Shown piece after piece: positions 1-5,210 of a stretch of DNA of 5,487 nucleotides. The position numbers were made by a program, and so were the translations under genes. The notes beneath the pieces were generated by a model that saw only the letters and a list, made by a program, of their open reading frames with translations, was not told the origin of the DNA and did not search any database. The first letter of the stretch is position 1, and each line of letters opens with the position of its first letter. This DNA is from an uncultured Desulfobacterales bacterium (GTDB taxonomy: Bacteria; Desulfobacterota; Desulfobacteria; Desulfobacterales; JAFDCJ01). The DNA lies in the NCBI GenBank assembly GCA_945787595.1, contig CALZJV010000602.1, positions 1 through 5,487 of the forward strand, in the 5' to 3' direction.

Positions 1-1158
1 GCATGGCCATCATCACCATGGCCATGTGATGGTGCCAACTGCGCCATTTGCGAGCCTGATATTCTCCTAAACCGCATTGGTTCTTAGCATCCTGAAAAAT
101 GCGCTCGATCCAATATCTTTGGGCTTGCATAAATGCCAAGCGTTTCAACGTTGTATTTTCAGGCGCATTGCTCAGACTGTATTTGATCTTTTTGTTTTTA
201 ACCTCGCGCCGAACAATTAAGTGCCAGCAGTGGGCATGGGGTTCCTCACCATCCCATAGCCATACGCGTTTATGCAGAATATCAACCAGTAATTTGCCTT
301 TGGTAGTATCGCGCACATGAATTCTTTGCCAGTTGTCTTCGGGTTGTTGCGCAGCCCATTTGTCAACTCGGATAGCTGTGGTTTGGGCTTTGAGTTTGCT
401 GGGCTTACGACCTTTGTTCGATTTAGGTGGTGGCACAATCGGATCGGGATCTTCAAGATAAATACGCTGGTCTTTGTGAACATCGACCATGAAAATCTCA
501 TGCATCTGATCCAAAGATCGTAAAAAGCTTGGGTCTTCACCGTATAGCCCATCGACACCGACCCAGTTAAATGTTACGCCTTGCAGGCGAGCCTGGATAA
601 CTAATTGCAGCGCCAAATCGTGTTTACGATGAAATTCGATATGTTCTTGAGGTATTCCGGTCTCATTACATCTTTTTTCATCGTTGACCCACGCCTCCGG
701 CAAATACAATCGATTACCAATGGGCGCCGCATGATCTTGGTAACCCAACACCGAGTAAACGCCAACTTGGCAATTTTCTAATTTACCGAGCTGTCCGCAC
801 CATTGGCGCGCAACACCAACTGATTTGGTTCCTTTTTTGGGAATACCGCTTTCGTCGATAATAAGGCAGCTATCTTTTTTGCCCCCGATCAGCTGATCGG
901 CGTCTTGGGCAAGCTGATCGATGACTAACTGGTCATTCCATGTAGAATTTGTTAAAAAATGTTGCAACACCTGATCGTCAGAGTTTGGAACCGCCTCAGC
1001 CATGCGCTCCATATTCTTTTTCTTGGCTTGGATGAGTCCTTTGAAATATTGTTCGGAAATGCGGCTGACGTCGCGTGTACGTAGCTGAAATAATGGAGAA
1101 TATCTTTGATGAAAATCGACAAAATGAGCACCTATGCCCCCAAGGGGGCTGTTGTCAT
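1..1158 (-). CDS. IS701-family DDE transposase, 3' partial, frameshifted near start
   Basis: This is the cut-and-paste transposase of an IS701-type insertion sequence. With one frameshift corrected, 386 residues are visible. The RNase H-fold DDE triad reads as D102 (in LIIDESGIPKKG), D203 (in VGVDGLYGED) and E352 (in YWIERIFQDAKNQCGLGEYQ). The WRSWHHHMAMVMM stretch typical of the family C-terminus is the last part seen. The missing tail is probably a few tens of residues. The ATG at 1158 has an ideal AAGGAG (1165-1170) six bases upstream, but its frame stops after eight codons (MTTAPLGA*). The long frame is entered by a -1 shift at the C5/G5 runs (about 1136-1148), giving MTTAPLGGIGAHF. The long frame also stays open upstream to GTG 1219 and TTG 1216, which lack a ribosome site. 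I therefore read a one-base deletion, a sequencing error or frameshifting. Family assignment is confident; whether the gene is functional is not. Confidence 0.9.
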
Positions 1159-1164
1159 GGTTAA

Positions 1165-1170
1165 CTCCTT
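1165..1170 (-). promoter_or_regulatory. Ribosome binding site of the IS701 transposase
   Basis: The minus strand reads AAGGAG six bases before the ATG at 1158. This is the only good Shine-Dalgarno site near the 5' end of the gene. It argues that ATG 1158 is the authentic start even though its frame closes after eight codons, which makes the frameshift call stronger than simply choosing an upstream GTG or TTG. Confidence 0.7.
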
Positions 1171-1198
1171 TCTTAGCTATTCGATTGTTCTGGCGGGC

Positions 1199-1249
1199 TG
1201 TTGGTATCCATTCCAACACCCCATTGACTTCGCTTCTTCATGGAAGAAG
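1199..1249. repeat. Two hairpins near the presumed IS701 element end
   Basis: CTTCTTC (1233-1239) and GAAGAAG (1243-1249) form a perfect 7-bp stem around a 3-base loop. TGTTGG (1199-1204) and CCAACA (1213-1218) form a 6-bp stem. Both lie in the transposase leader, and base composition turns sharply AT-rich just beyond about 1250, so the insertion-sequence terminus is probably nearby. The terminal inverted repeat cannot be assigned because the other end of the element is outside the window. Confidence 0.4.
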
Positions 1250-1277
1250 TAATAACAAAATATTACTATTAATTCAA
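1249..1277 (-). promoter_or_regulatory. Candidate sigma-70 promoter for the IS701 transposase
   Basis: On the minus strand a -35 box TTGAAT (1277-1272) and a -10 box TATTAC (1254-1249) are separated by 17 bases. Each matches consensus at four of six positions. Transcription would start near 1242 and give a leader of about 85 bases. The sequence is AT-rich, so chance matches are likely, and the call is tentative. Confidence 0.35.
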
Positions 1278-1436
1278 GAAGATATAGAAAGAAAAAATCA
1301 ATTTTTAATGTGACAAAGTAGAATTATAGATGACTATCTCTCATTCTTTCACACAATTCCTTTTAAAACCAAATTTTTCTTTGCCGAATCACGCGAATTC
1401 ATCCAATTTTTTTATTAGGCAGCTTAACTTATTAAC

Positions 1437-1518
1437 TTTTGGTCTGTCAAGGTTTTTTAGTTATATCAAATATTTATAAAGTAATCCCAATTCATTTTAT
1501 AATTCGACAGACCCAAAA
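1437..1518. repeat. Imperfect inverted repeat upstream of the integrase
   Basis: TTTTGGTCTGTC (1437-1448) is repeated in inverted orientation as GACAGACCCAAAA (1506-1518), differing by a single extra G/C. The arms enclose about 57 bases of very AT-rich sequence. The 82-bp unit could be a recombinase binding or attachment site, or a small inverted-repeat insertion. The position directly before the integrase favours the first, but only by inference. Confidence 0.45.
1498..1503 (+). promoter_or_regulatory. Possible -10 box for the integrase
   Basis: A perfect TATAAT lies about 147 bases before the TTG start and inside the inverted repeat at 1437-1518. No recognisable -35 box stands 16-18 bases upstream. 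If real, recombinase binding to the repeat would repress its own gene. In sequence this AT-rich the hexamer is weak evidence. Confidence 0.22.
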
Positions 1519-1527
1519 AGGTTTGGG
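1512..1527. repeat. Perfect 6-bp hairpin CCCAAA-AAGG-TTTGGG
   Basis: CCCAAA (1512-1517) and TTTGGG (1522-1527) are perfect complements around a 4-base loop and overlap the right arm of the larger inverted repeat. Overlapping palindromes of this sort are common at tyrosine-recombinase core sites. No T run follows on either strand, so a terminator is less likely. Confidence 0.4.
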
Positions 1528-1649
1528 ATTTAGGATATTGCCACCCCGCTGAAGACGGATACGACAACCGCCAGAAGCCGGGATTTTGTTTCCCATCTTT
1601 GCTTTCCCTTGTTTCGAGCTTAGCCGAGGGATAACCAGTTTCAGTCCCA

Positions 1650-2726
1650 TTGACGCCATTCGACATACTGCTAAATAAAAGGCTACAAAAAGCACCACGA
1701 AAGATATCTGGCGATCTAATTGCCGTAAAAAACGGATTTCCGGATACGATTTCCTTTTGGATCGAGGCCTATTTCGGCTATGAGGTCACCACCTCAGTGA
1801 GTTCGCAAAAGGTTCAGCGACGGGATTTGACTTTGTTTCGCGATTTTTTGGTGAGTGAATGCGGGAGCGAGGAGCGCAAGTTTTGGACACCGCGGCAGTC
1901 CAAGGCCTTCAAAGACGCGCTCAAAAAGCTGAACCTGGGGGAGGGCAGGCGGGGCTACAGCGATAGCACGATTAACCGGATAATGGCCCATTTAAAGACG
2001 TTTGCCAAATGGATCCACAAACTAAAGCCGTTTGCCTTGGGCAACCCTATGGACAAATTGAAGCTGATGCCGGTGGGTACGGGGCTGGAGGTGGAGCGGG
2101 CTATCACGCCGGCTGAGCGCCGGCGAATCCTGGATGCGGCCGACAGCCTGCCTTTGGTTGGTGGGTTATCAAAAGACCGGAACCGCTTCCGCGGTCAGGA
2201 AAGGCCGCAGCGCAAAGGGTACCGGCCGTACCGCAACCGGGCCGTGGTGTATACCTTGATCGAAACCGGTATGCGCCGAGCGGCGGTACGGAATCTAAAC
2301 GTAAAAGATGTTAATTTTAAAAAGCGAAGTGTCAGTGCGGAAGAGAAGGGCGGTCATACGCACAAATATAAGATTTCTCGCGAGGGGTTGGCGGCGATCA
2401 AGGATTATATTGAAAAGGAGAGGGCGCAGGATTTTAAAAAATGGCGCTCGCCGGCGCTGTTTCTTTCGCCAGCCCCCACGCCGCATGGCAACGGCAGGCT
2501 GAATCCGAAGGTAATCAACACGGCCTGGAACGAGGTCTGCCGGTTGGCTGGTGTCGAAGGCCACACCCCGCATGACGCTCGCCACGCCATGGGCAAGCAC
2601 CTGATTGAAAAAACCGGTAATCTGGCTGCCGTCCAACGCCAGCTCGGGCACACCAACCCGGCTTACTCCATGCAATACACCCGGATCACGGATGAGGAGT
2701 TGGGCAATGCATTAGAGGATAGATAG
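1650..2726 (+). CDS. Tyrosine recombinase / phage-type integrase
   Basis: This is a 358-residue site-specific recombinase that would cut and rejoin DNA through a covalent 3'-phosphotyrosine. Residues of about 30-145 resemble the SAM-like core-binding domain (SFWIEAYFGYEVTT, then TINRIMAHLKTFAKWIHKL). The catalytic domain follows AITPAERRRILDAAD. All expected catalytic residues are present: R209 (ETGMRRAAV), K233 (EEKGG), H308 and R311 (HDAR), H334 (QLGH) and Y343 (YSMQYTRI), nine residues after H334 as usual. The start is doubtful. TTG 1650 is the only usual start codon after the in-frame TAA at 1632, and it lacks a Shine-Dalgarno site. The first in-frame ATG is deep in the domain, so the N-terminal 20 or so residues may be spurious or rearranged. 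It is probably the integrase of a small integrative element. No partner genes or cargo are visible. Confidence 0.92.
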   Translation: MTPFDILLNKRLQKAPRKISGDLIAVKNGFPDTISFWIEAYFGYEVTTSVSSQKVQRRDLTLFRDFLVSECGSEERKFWTPRQSKAFKDALKKLNLGEGRRGYSDSTINRIMAHLKTFAKWIHKLKPFALGNPMDKLKLMPVGTGLEVERAITPAERRRILDAADSLPLVGGLSKDRNRFRGQERPQRKGYRPYRNRAVVYTLIETGMRRAAVRNLNVKDVNFKKRSVSAEEKGGHTHKYKISREGLAAIKDYIEKERAQDFKKWRSPALFLSPAPTPHGNGRLNPKVINTAWNEVCRLAGVEGHTPHDARHAMGKHLIEKTGNLAAVQRQLGHTNPAYSMQYTRITDEELGNALEDR

Positions 2727-2920
2727 AGAGACCGAAATGCTATTAGTTGACTAAATTTTCGTACTGATATATTCAGAAACTTAGAGATATATGCAATTTG
2801 CTTTGCTTTCAGATTTTGGCAAGAAATCGTAAAAAATTGCAATCCAAATTTTTCTGTAATCAACAGAGCTCCTAAATTCATCTTTTTACTTTGGGATATA
2901 TCGAGATATCTTAAAACATG

Positions 2921-2963
2921 AAAAAAAAGCGGACCACAATATGTTGTGTCCGCTATTTTTTTT
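2921..2963. terminator. Bidirectional intrinsic terminator
   Basis: A7-bp stem (AGCGGAC with GTCCGCT) is extended after one bulged C by a further 4 bp (ACAA with TTGT), with a 4-base loop, across 2928-2954. Eight A residues (2921-2928) precede it and eight T residues (2956-2963) follow, so it should work in both directions. It lies about 200 bases after the integrase stop and would end integrase transcripts as well as any minus-strand transcript arriving from the right. Confidence 0.85.
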
Positions 2964-3083
2964 AATTGTAATCGGTGAAGTGAAGATTAGAACTACAAAT
3001 CCATCGTTTTCTGCTAATGTGAAAAGATTTGATTTATAGCCGTAATTTATACTTCTGGGGCAAGCTTAAAATTATGGGTTGAG

Positions 3084-3242
3084 GTGGCTAATCTACAATT
3101 TCCGTGCCGCCACATTATTGTAGATTGGCAGAAGCAATGTAAAATTTGAGATTTTGTGGATGTCGTTGGCTAATCTATACTTTTCACTGATTTTTATTCA
3201 CGTGAGTCATCCATTGTATATTTGTAAGCGCAATCTACAAGC
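3084..3242. repeat. Cluster of four GGCTAATCTACAA-like repeats
   Basis: AATCTACA occurs at 3090-3097, inverted at 3119-3126, as AATCTATA at 3172-3179 and again at 3232-3239. The first and third copies share GGCTAATCTA and the inverted copy shares GCCAATCTACAAT. A further exact copy lies at 3943-3950, just before the PhnP-like gene. Four exact 8-mers within 900 bases exceeds chance expectation even in AT-rich DNA. The copies could be regulator sites or recombinase sites; I do not recognise the motif. Confidence 0.5.
3087..3129 (+). repeat. 13-bp inverted repeat / hairpin containing AATCTACA
   Basis: Bases 3087-3099 pair with 3117-3129 over 13 consecutive positions, with one G-U pair and a 17-base loop. 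The wobble makes the hairpin better in plus-strand RNA than in minus-strand RNA. No T run follows, so it is not a standard terminator. The arms carry the octamer AATCTACA, which recurs nearby as a direct repeat, so it may also act as a two-site protein binding element in DNA. Confidence 0.6.
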
Positions 3243-3377
3243 TGCAAGCGATAAAGAGGATGGTGTATTGATAGCCCGTCATACGCTGAAGAGCTCGCCC
3301 AATTAGTTTGACAGAATGAAAAAGCACGTCCCGATCCCTACTCCGTAAACAGCATATCTATCGAAAAAAATCAAAGG

Positions 3378-3508
3378 TTAAGGGAGTAGTGAAAACATAA
3401 ATTGGCTTCCGGCGATAATTAGTGCCAGGAGTATTGCCGCGGACAGGATTATCGCTACGGAAATGAAAGGAGGGAGCTCTTGTAAAAAAGATTGATTATT
3501 GTAGGCAT
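3378..3508 (-). pseudogene. Small hydrophobic membrane ORF interrupted by a -1 frameshift
   Basis: On the minus strand an AAGGAGG site (3522-3516) stands seven bases before ATG 3508. That frame begins MPTIINLF and stops early. A -1 shift at the six-T run (about 3486-3491) joins it to an open frame reading LQELPPFISVAIILSAAI, then LLALIIAGSQFMFSLLP and a TAA. The result would be a 43-residue protein with one clear transmembrane helix of about 20 residues. I do not recognise a family. It could be a small membrane protein, a type I toxin-like peptide, or the relic of a larger membrane gene. After the TAA the same frame continues for 24 more codons (RYAVYGVGIGTCFFILSN), which is again fairly hydrophobic. 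The hydrophobic run and the strong ribosome site support coding origin; a functional gene is unproven. Confidence 0.4.
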
Positions 3509-3518
3509 AAAAATGCCT
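3503..3518 (-). promoter_or_regulatory. Hairpin covering the SD and start of the small ORF
   Basis: In minus-strand RNA, AGGCAU (3518-3513) and AUGCCU (3508-3503) pair perfectly around a UUUU loop. The stem takes in the 3' end of the AAGGAGG ribosome site and the AUG start itself. Translation of the small hydrophobic ORF should therefore be low unless the stem opens, as with thermosensors or leader-controlled genes. The palindrome is seen directly; the regulatory role is inferred. Confidence 0.4.
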
Positions 3519-3545
3519 CCTTGTCAGGGTTAGCTATGAATTTAC

Positions 3546-3594
3546 CATAAGAGCCTGGGTGGCAGCCCAGAAAGTATGTTCCGCTCTGGTTATG
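3546..3594. other. Folded element, possible structured RNA or leader
   Basis: CATAAGAGC (3546-3554) pairs with GCTC (3583-3586) and TTATG (3590-3594) across a 3-base bulge. Stacked directly on it is CTGGGT (3555-3560) with GCCCAG (3565-3570). A 12-base single-stranded stretch remains. On the minus strand this sits in the presumed leader of the small hydrophobic ORF; on the plus strand it precedes a terminator-like hairpin. It matches no riboswitch class that I can recognise. Confidence 0.3.
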
Positions 3595-3608
3595 ATCCTA
3601 GGCGGGCA

Positions 3609-3636
3609 AATAACGTGCCAGTTATTAAATTTTTTA
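3609..3636 (+). terminator. Weak terminator-like hairpin with T run
   Basis: AATAAC (3609-3614) and GTTATT (3621-3626) form a 6-bp AT-rich stem with a 6-base loop, followed after AAA by six T residues. The stem is low in GC, so termination would be weak. It could define the 3' end of a short plus-strand RNA containing the folded element at 3546-3594. Confidence 0.3.
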
Positions 3637-3676
3637 GAGTAAAATAATTATTAATGAATACAGTAACATATACTAA

Positions 3677-3694
3677 ATCGGCAATATCGGCAAT
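3677..3694. repeat. Tandem duplication of ATCGGCAAT
   Basis: ATCGGCAAT is present twice with no spacer. This may be a replication-slippage duplication. No function is evident. Confidence 0.6.
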
Positions 3695-3835
3695 TTCTTG
3701 TCAGCTATCATTTTTAATTATATCAACATGTTATAATTTTACGTATATCGTTTTTTGACACTTAATCCAAAATAGAGCACGCGATAGGAAGTGATATAAA
3801 CAGTAATTTCAAATAGTTAAGGTATTAACATAGAA

Positions 3836-3851
3836 TTGGCATTATTCTTGC
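3836..3851 (+). promoter_or_regulatory. Sigma-54 (-24/-12) promoter
   Basis: TTGGCATTATTCTTGC matches the RpoN consensus: TTGGCA at -24 and TTGC at -12, with the required spacing between the GG and GC doublets. One C after TTGGCA and the base after TTGC deviate. The start would be near 3863, giving the PhnP-like gene a leader of about 157 bases. An AACATGTT palindrome at 3725-3732, about 110 bases upstream, is suitably placed for an enhancer-binding activator. Confidence 0.5.
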
Positions 3852-3929
3852 GTCTATAGGGTATGTGTAAACCAAAATCAAAATTCAACGTTTATCCATT
3901 GGAAATGAATTTTTTCAGCATTTGTCCAA

Positions 3930-3935
3930 TATAAT
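3930..3935 (+). promoter_or_regulatory. Possible sigma-70 -10 box before the PhnP-like gene
   Basis: A perfect TATAAT stands 84 bases before the ATG, but no good -35 hexamer is correctly spaced. The expected start near 3942 would fall directly before the AATCTACA copy at 3943-3950, a position suited to repression. It is an alternative to the sigma-54 site. Confidence 0.3.
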
Positions 3936-4008
3936 AGCAAAAAATCTACACACTAGTAGAGCACTAATCCTTATTTGGTTGACACAACTTAGGAACTCGG
4001 AGACAAAC

Positions 4009-4015
4009 AGGAGGG
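4009..4015 (+). promoter_or_regulatory. Ribosome binding site of the PhnP-like gene
   Basis: AGGAGGG lies just upstream of ATG 4020, with AGGAG six bases from the start codon. It fixes the start, which is also where the family's N-terminal beta strand (ITFLGTAAA) begins. Confidence 0.85.
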
Positions 4016-4019
4016 AAAG

Positions 4020-4868
4020 ATGATCATTACATTCCTGGGAACTGCTGCAGCGAATGCCTATCCAGAAGCATTCTGTCGATGCGACAACTGCAAGCGAGCA
4101 CGGGAGCTCGGCGGTCCGAGCCTACGGAAGAGGTCCTCTGCGCTGATCAACGATGACCTCTTGATTGACCTTGGCCCCGATATAATGACTGCTGCTTTCA
4201 TGCATGGCCGCACATTGACCAGTGTGCGCTATTGCCTGCAGACGCATCCGCACGCTGACCATTTGGATCCCTCTCACTTTCTCTCGCGTAGTCCAGCGTA
4301 CGGAGTGGTCGGTGCGCCGCTTTTGCACTTCTATGCCTCAGCCGCCACAGTGCAGCGAACTACGCAGCTCCTTGAAACAGATTTCGCCCCCGCTAGCCTC
4401 CTCGATCCTGAGATTGGTGAGAGTCTGAACCTAAGACTCCATCAAGTAGAAGCACTGCAGTCTTTCCCAGTTGGCCCCTATAATGTGACAGCATTTCCGG
4501 CAAATCATGGCCTGGCGATGGAATCGTTGATCTATGCTGTTGAGTCGGACGGACGTAGTATTTTCTATGGTACCGATACGGCGATGTTGCCAGAAGAGAC
4601 CTGGCAAAGCATTCATCAACACAAGCTGCGATTCGACCTTGTGATCCTCGATCATACGTATGGCCTCAACGAACCTGGTAATGACCACCTGAGTGCTCAC
4701 CAATTTATCGAGCACGTGGCGCGTATGCGCGATGATGATTTGCTAACCGAAAATGCCCGAGTCTTTGCGACGCATATTGCCCACGAAGGCAACCCCATCC
4801 ATCCGGATCTGGCGGCCTTCGCCGCACAACATGGTTATGAAATAGCCTATGATGGGCTTACGGTGTGA
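4020..4868 (+). CDS. PhnP-like metallo-beta-lactamase-fold phosphodiesterase
   Basis: This 282-residue cytoplasmic hydrolase is complete and has no signal peptide. It opens with the lactamase-fold strand MIITFLGTAAANAYPE. The metal ligands are visible: H76, H78, D80 and H81 in THPHADHLDP, H163 in PANHG, D186 in YGTDTAMLPEE and H252 in THIAHEG. The cysteines of CRCDNC (C19, C21, C24), together with a later His such as H223 (NDHLSAHQ), match the structural zinc site of E. coli PhnP. The C-terminal HGYEIAYDGLTV also resembles PhnP's ending. PhnP opens phosphoribosyl cyclic phosphate in the C-P lyase pathway and hydrolyses other cyclic phosphodiesters. The protein is about 30 residues longer than E. 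coli PhnP, and no phosphonate genes are adjacent, so the substrate is uncertain. It appears to be transcribed alone. Confidence 0.88.
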   Translation: MIITFLGTAAANAYPEAFCRCDNCKRARELGGPSLRKRSSALINDDLLIDLGPDIMTAAFMHGRTLTSVRYCLQTHPHADHLDPSHFLSRSPAYGVVGAPLLHFYASAATVQRTTQLLETDFAPASLLDPEIGESLNLRLHQVEALQSFPVGPYNVTAFPANHGLAMESLIYAVESDGRSIFYGTDTAMLPEETWQSIHQHKLRFDLVILDHTYGLNEPGNDHLSAHQFIEHVARMRDDDLLTENARVFATHIAHEGNPIHPDLAAFAAQHGYEIAYDGLTV

Positions 4869-5210
4869 AGCAGAATGCAGAATAAGTAGGATCATCTATC
4901 GATAGACGTTGGATTTCTTAACTGAAATAGGGAACAAGACAACATATGAGTTGCGGTGTTGAGGGATTCTAAATCGCCTCCTAACCTCGCTGCAAAGGGC
5001 TCGGTCAGGTGTGGTCGGCCCGCTTCAGCGCCGTCAGTTTTTGTTCGACGTCCGTCAGAGTACCCGAAAAGGGACCAGGCCGCTTCATCTTCAGGGCGGG
5101 TAACGCAGCGGCCCATTGGATGGCCTTTACCGCAGGTCAAAGCAAGCGAAGACCCACATAAGTGGCAAAACAGGTATCTCCCCGACCGGTGCGTCCGTTG
5201 CCGACCGGCG
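4869..5210. other. Region between the PhnP-like gene and the IS1111 fragment
   Basis: I recognise no gene. Immediately after the stop are a tandem GCAGAAT pair (4870-4883) and a perfect 12-bp palindrome TCTATCGATAGA (4895-4906). From about 4970 the sequence turns GC-rich. The plus frame of the IS1111 fragment is open back to 4950, after the TGA at 4947, but its translation before about 5220 does not match the family. A minus-strand frame (5341-4892) is open for 149 codons. Since it overlaps the recognisable IS1111 coding sequence and has no known motif, it is best taken as a shadow. Confidence 0.5.
4895..4906. repeat. 12-bp perfect palindrome TCTATCGATAGA
   Basis: This self-complementary dodecamer lies 27 bases after the PhnP-like stop. 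It lacks a loop and a T run, so it is not a terminator. It could be a protein binding site or insertion target; nothing more is supported. Confidence 0.4.

Larger units (their letters stand above)
1260..1640. other. Intergenic region between IS701 and the integrase
   Basis: I see no convincing gene here. Short open frames on the minus strand between 1466 and 1698 have no ribosome site and no recognisable family. The first half is very AT-rich and composition rises from about 1500 onward, suggesting that an element border lies near the inverted repeats at 1437-1527. Confidence 0.6.
2727..3300. other. Non-coding region downstream of the integrase
   Basis: No supportable gene was found. The first 190 bases are AT-rich, with several GATAT-type short repeats, including a 16-bp near-palindrome at 2895-2910. 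They are followed by the terminator and then by the AATCTACA repeat cluster. A 34-codon GTG frame at 3202-3306 has no ribosome site and was not called. Confidence 0.55.

Noticed and set aside
217..558. 113-codon minus-strand frame in the transposase region
   Set aside because: It is on the same strand as the IS701 transposase but out of its frame; the transposase frame carries the DDE residues across this stretch.
1466..1698. Two overlapping minus-strand frames of 66-68 codons before the integrase
   Set aside because: No ribosome site, no hydrophobic or motif pattern, and partial overlap with the integrase start; neither can be supported as a gene.
2295..2675. 126-codon minus-strand frame inside the integrase
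   Set aside because: It is antisense to the conserved catalytic domain, including the HDAR and LGH motifs, and is a shadow.
2920..2966. 15-codon peptide MKKKRTTICCVRYFF as a leader peptide
   Set aside because: It coincides with the A tract, hairpin and T tract of the bidirectional terminator, which explain the sequence.
3084..3242. CRISPR array
   Set aside because: The repeats are short, unevenly spaced, differently oriented and imperfect; no cas gene is present.
3202..3306. 34-codon GTG frame with a hydrophilic product
   Set aside because: There is no Shine-Dalgarno site and no similarity that I recognise; it also overlaps the repeat cluster.
3755..3760. TTGACA as a -35 box
   Set aside because: No -10 hexamer lies 15-19 bases downstream.
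3979..3984. TTGACA as a -35 box for the PhnP-like gene
   Set aside because: The sequence 17 bases on is GACAAA-like, and the start would fall on the ribosome site.
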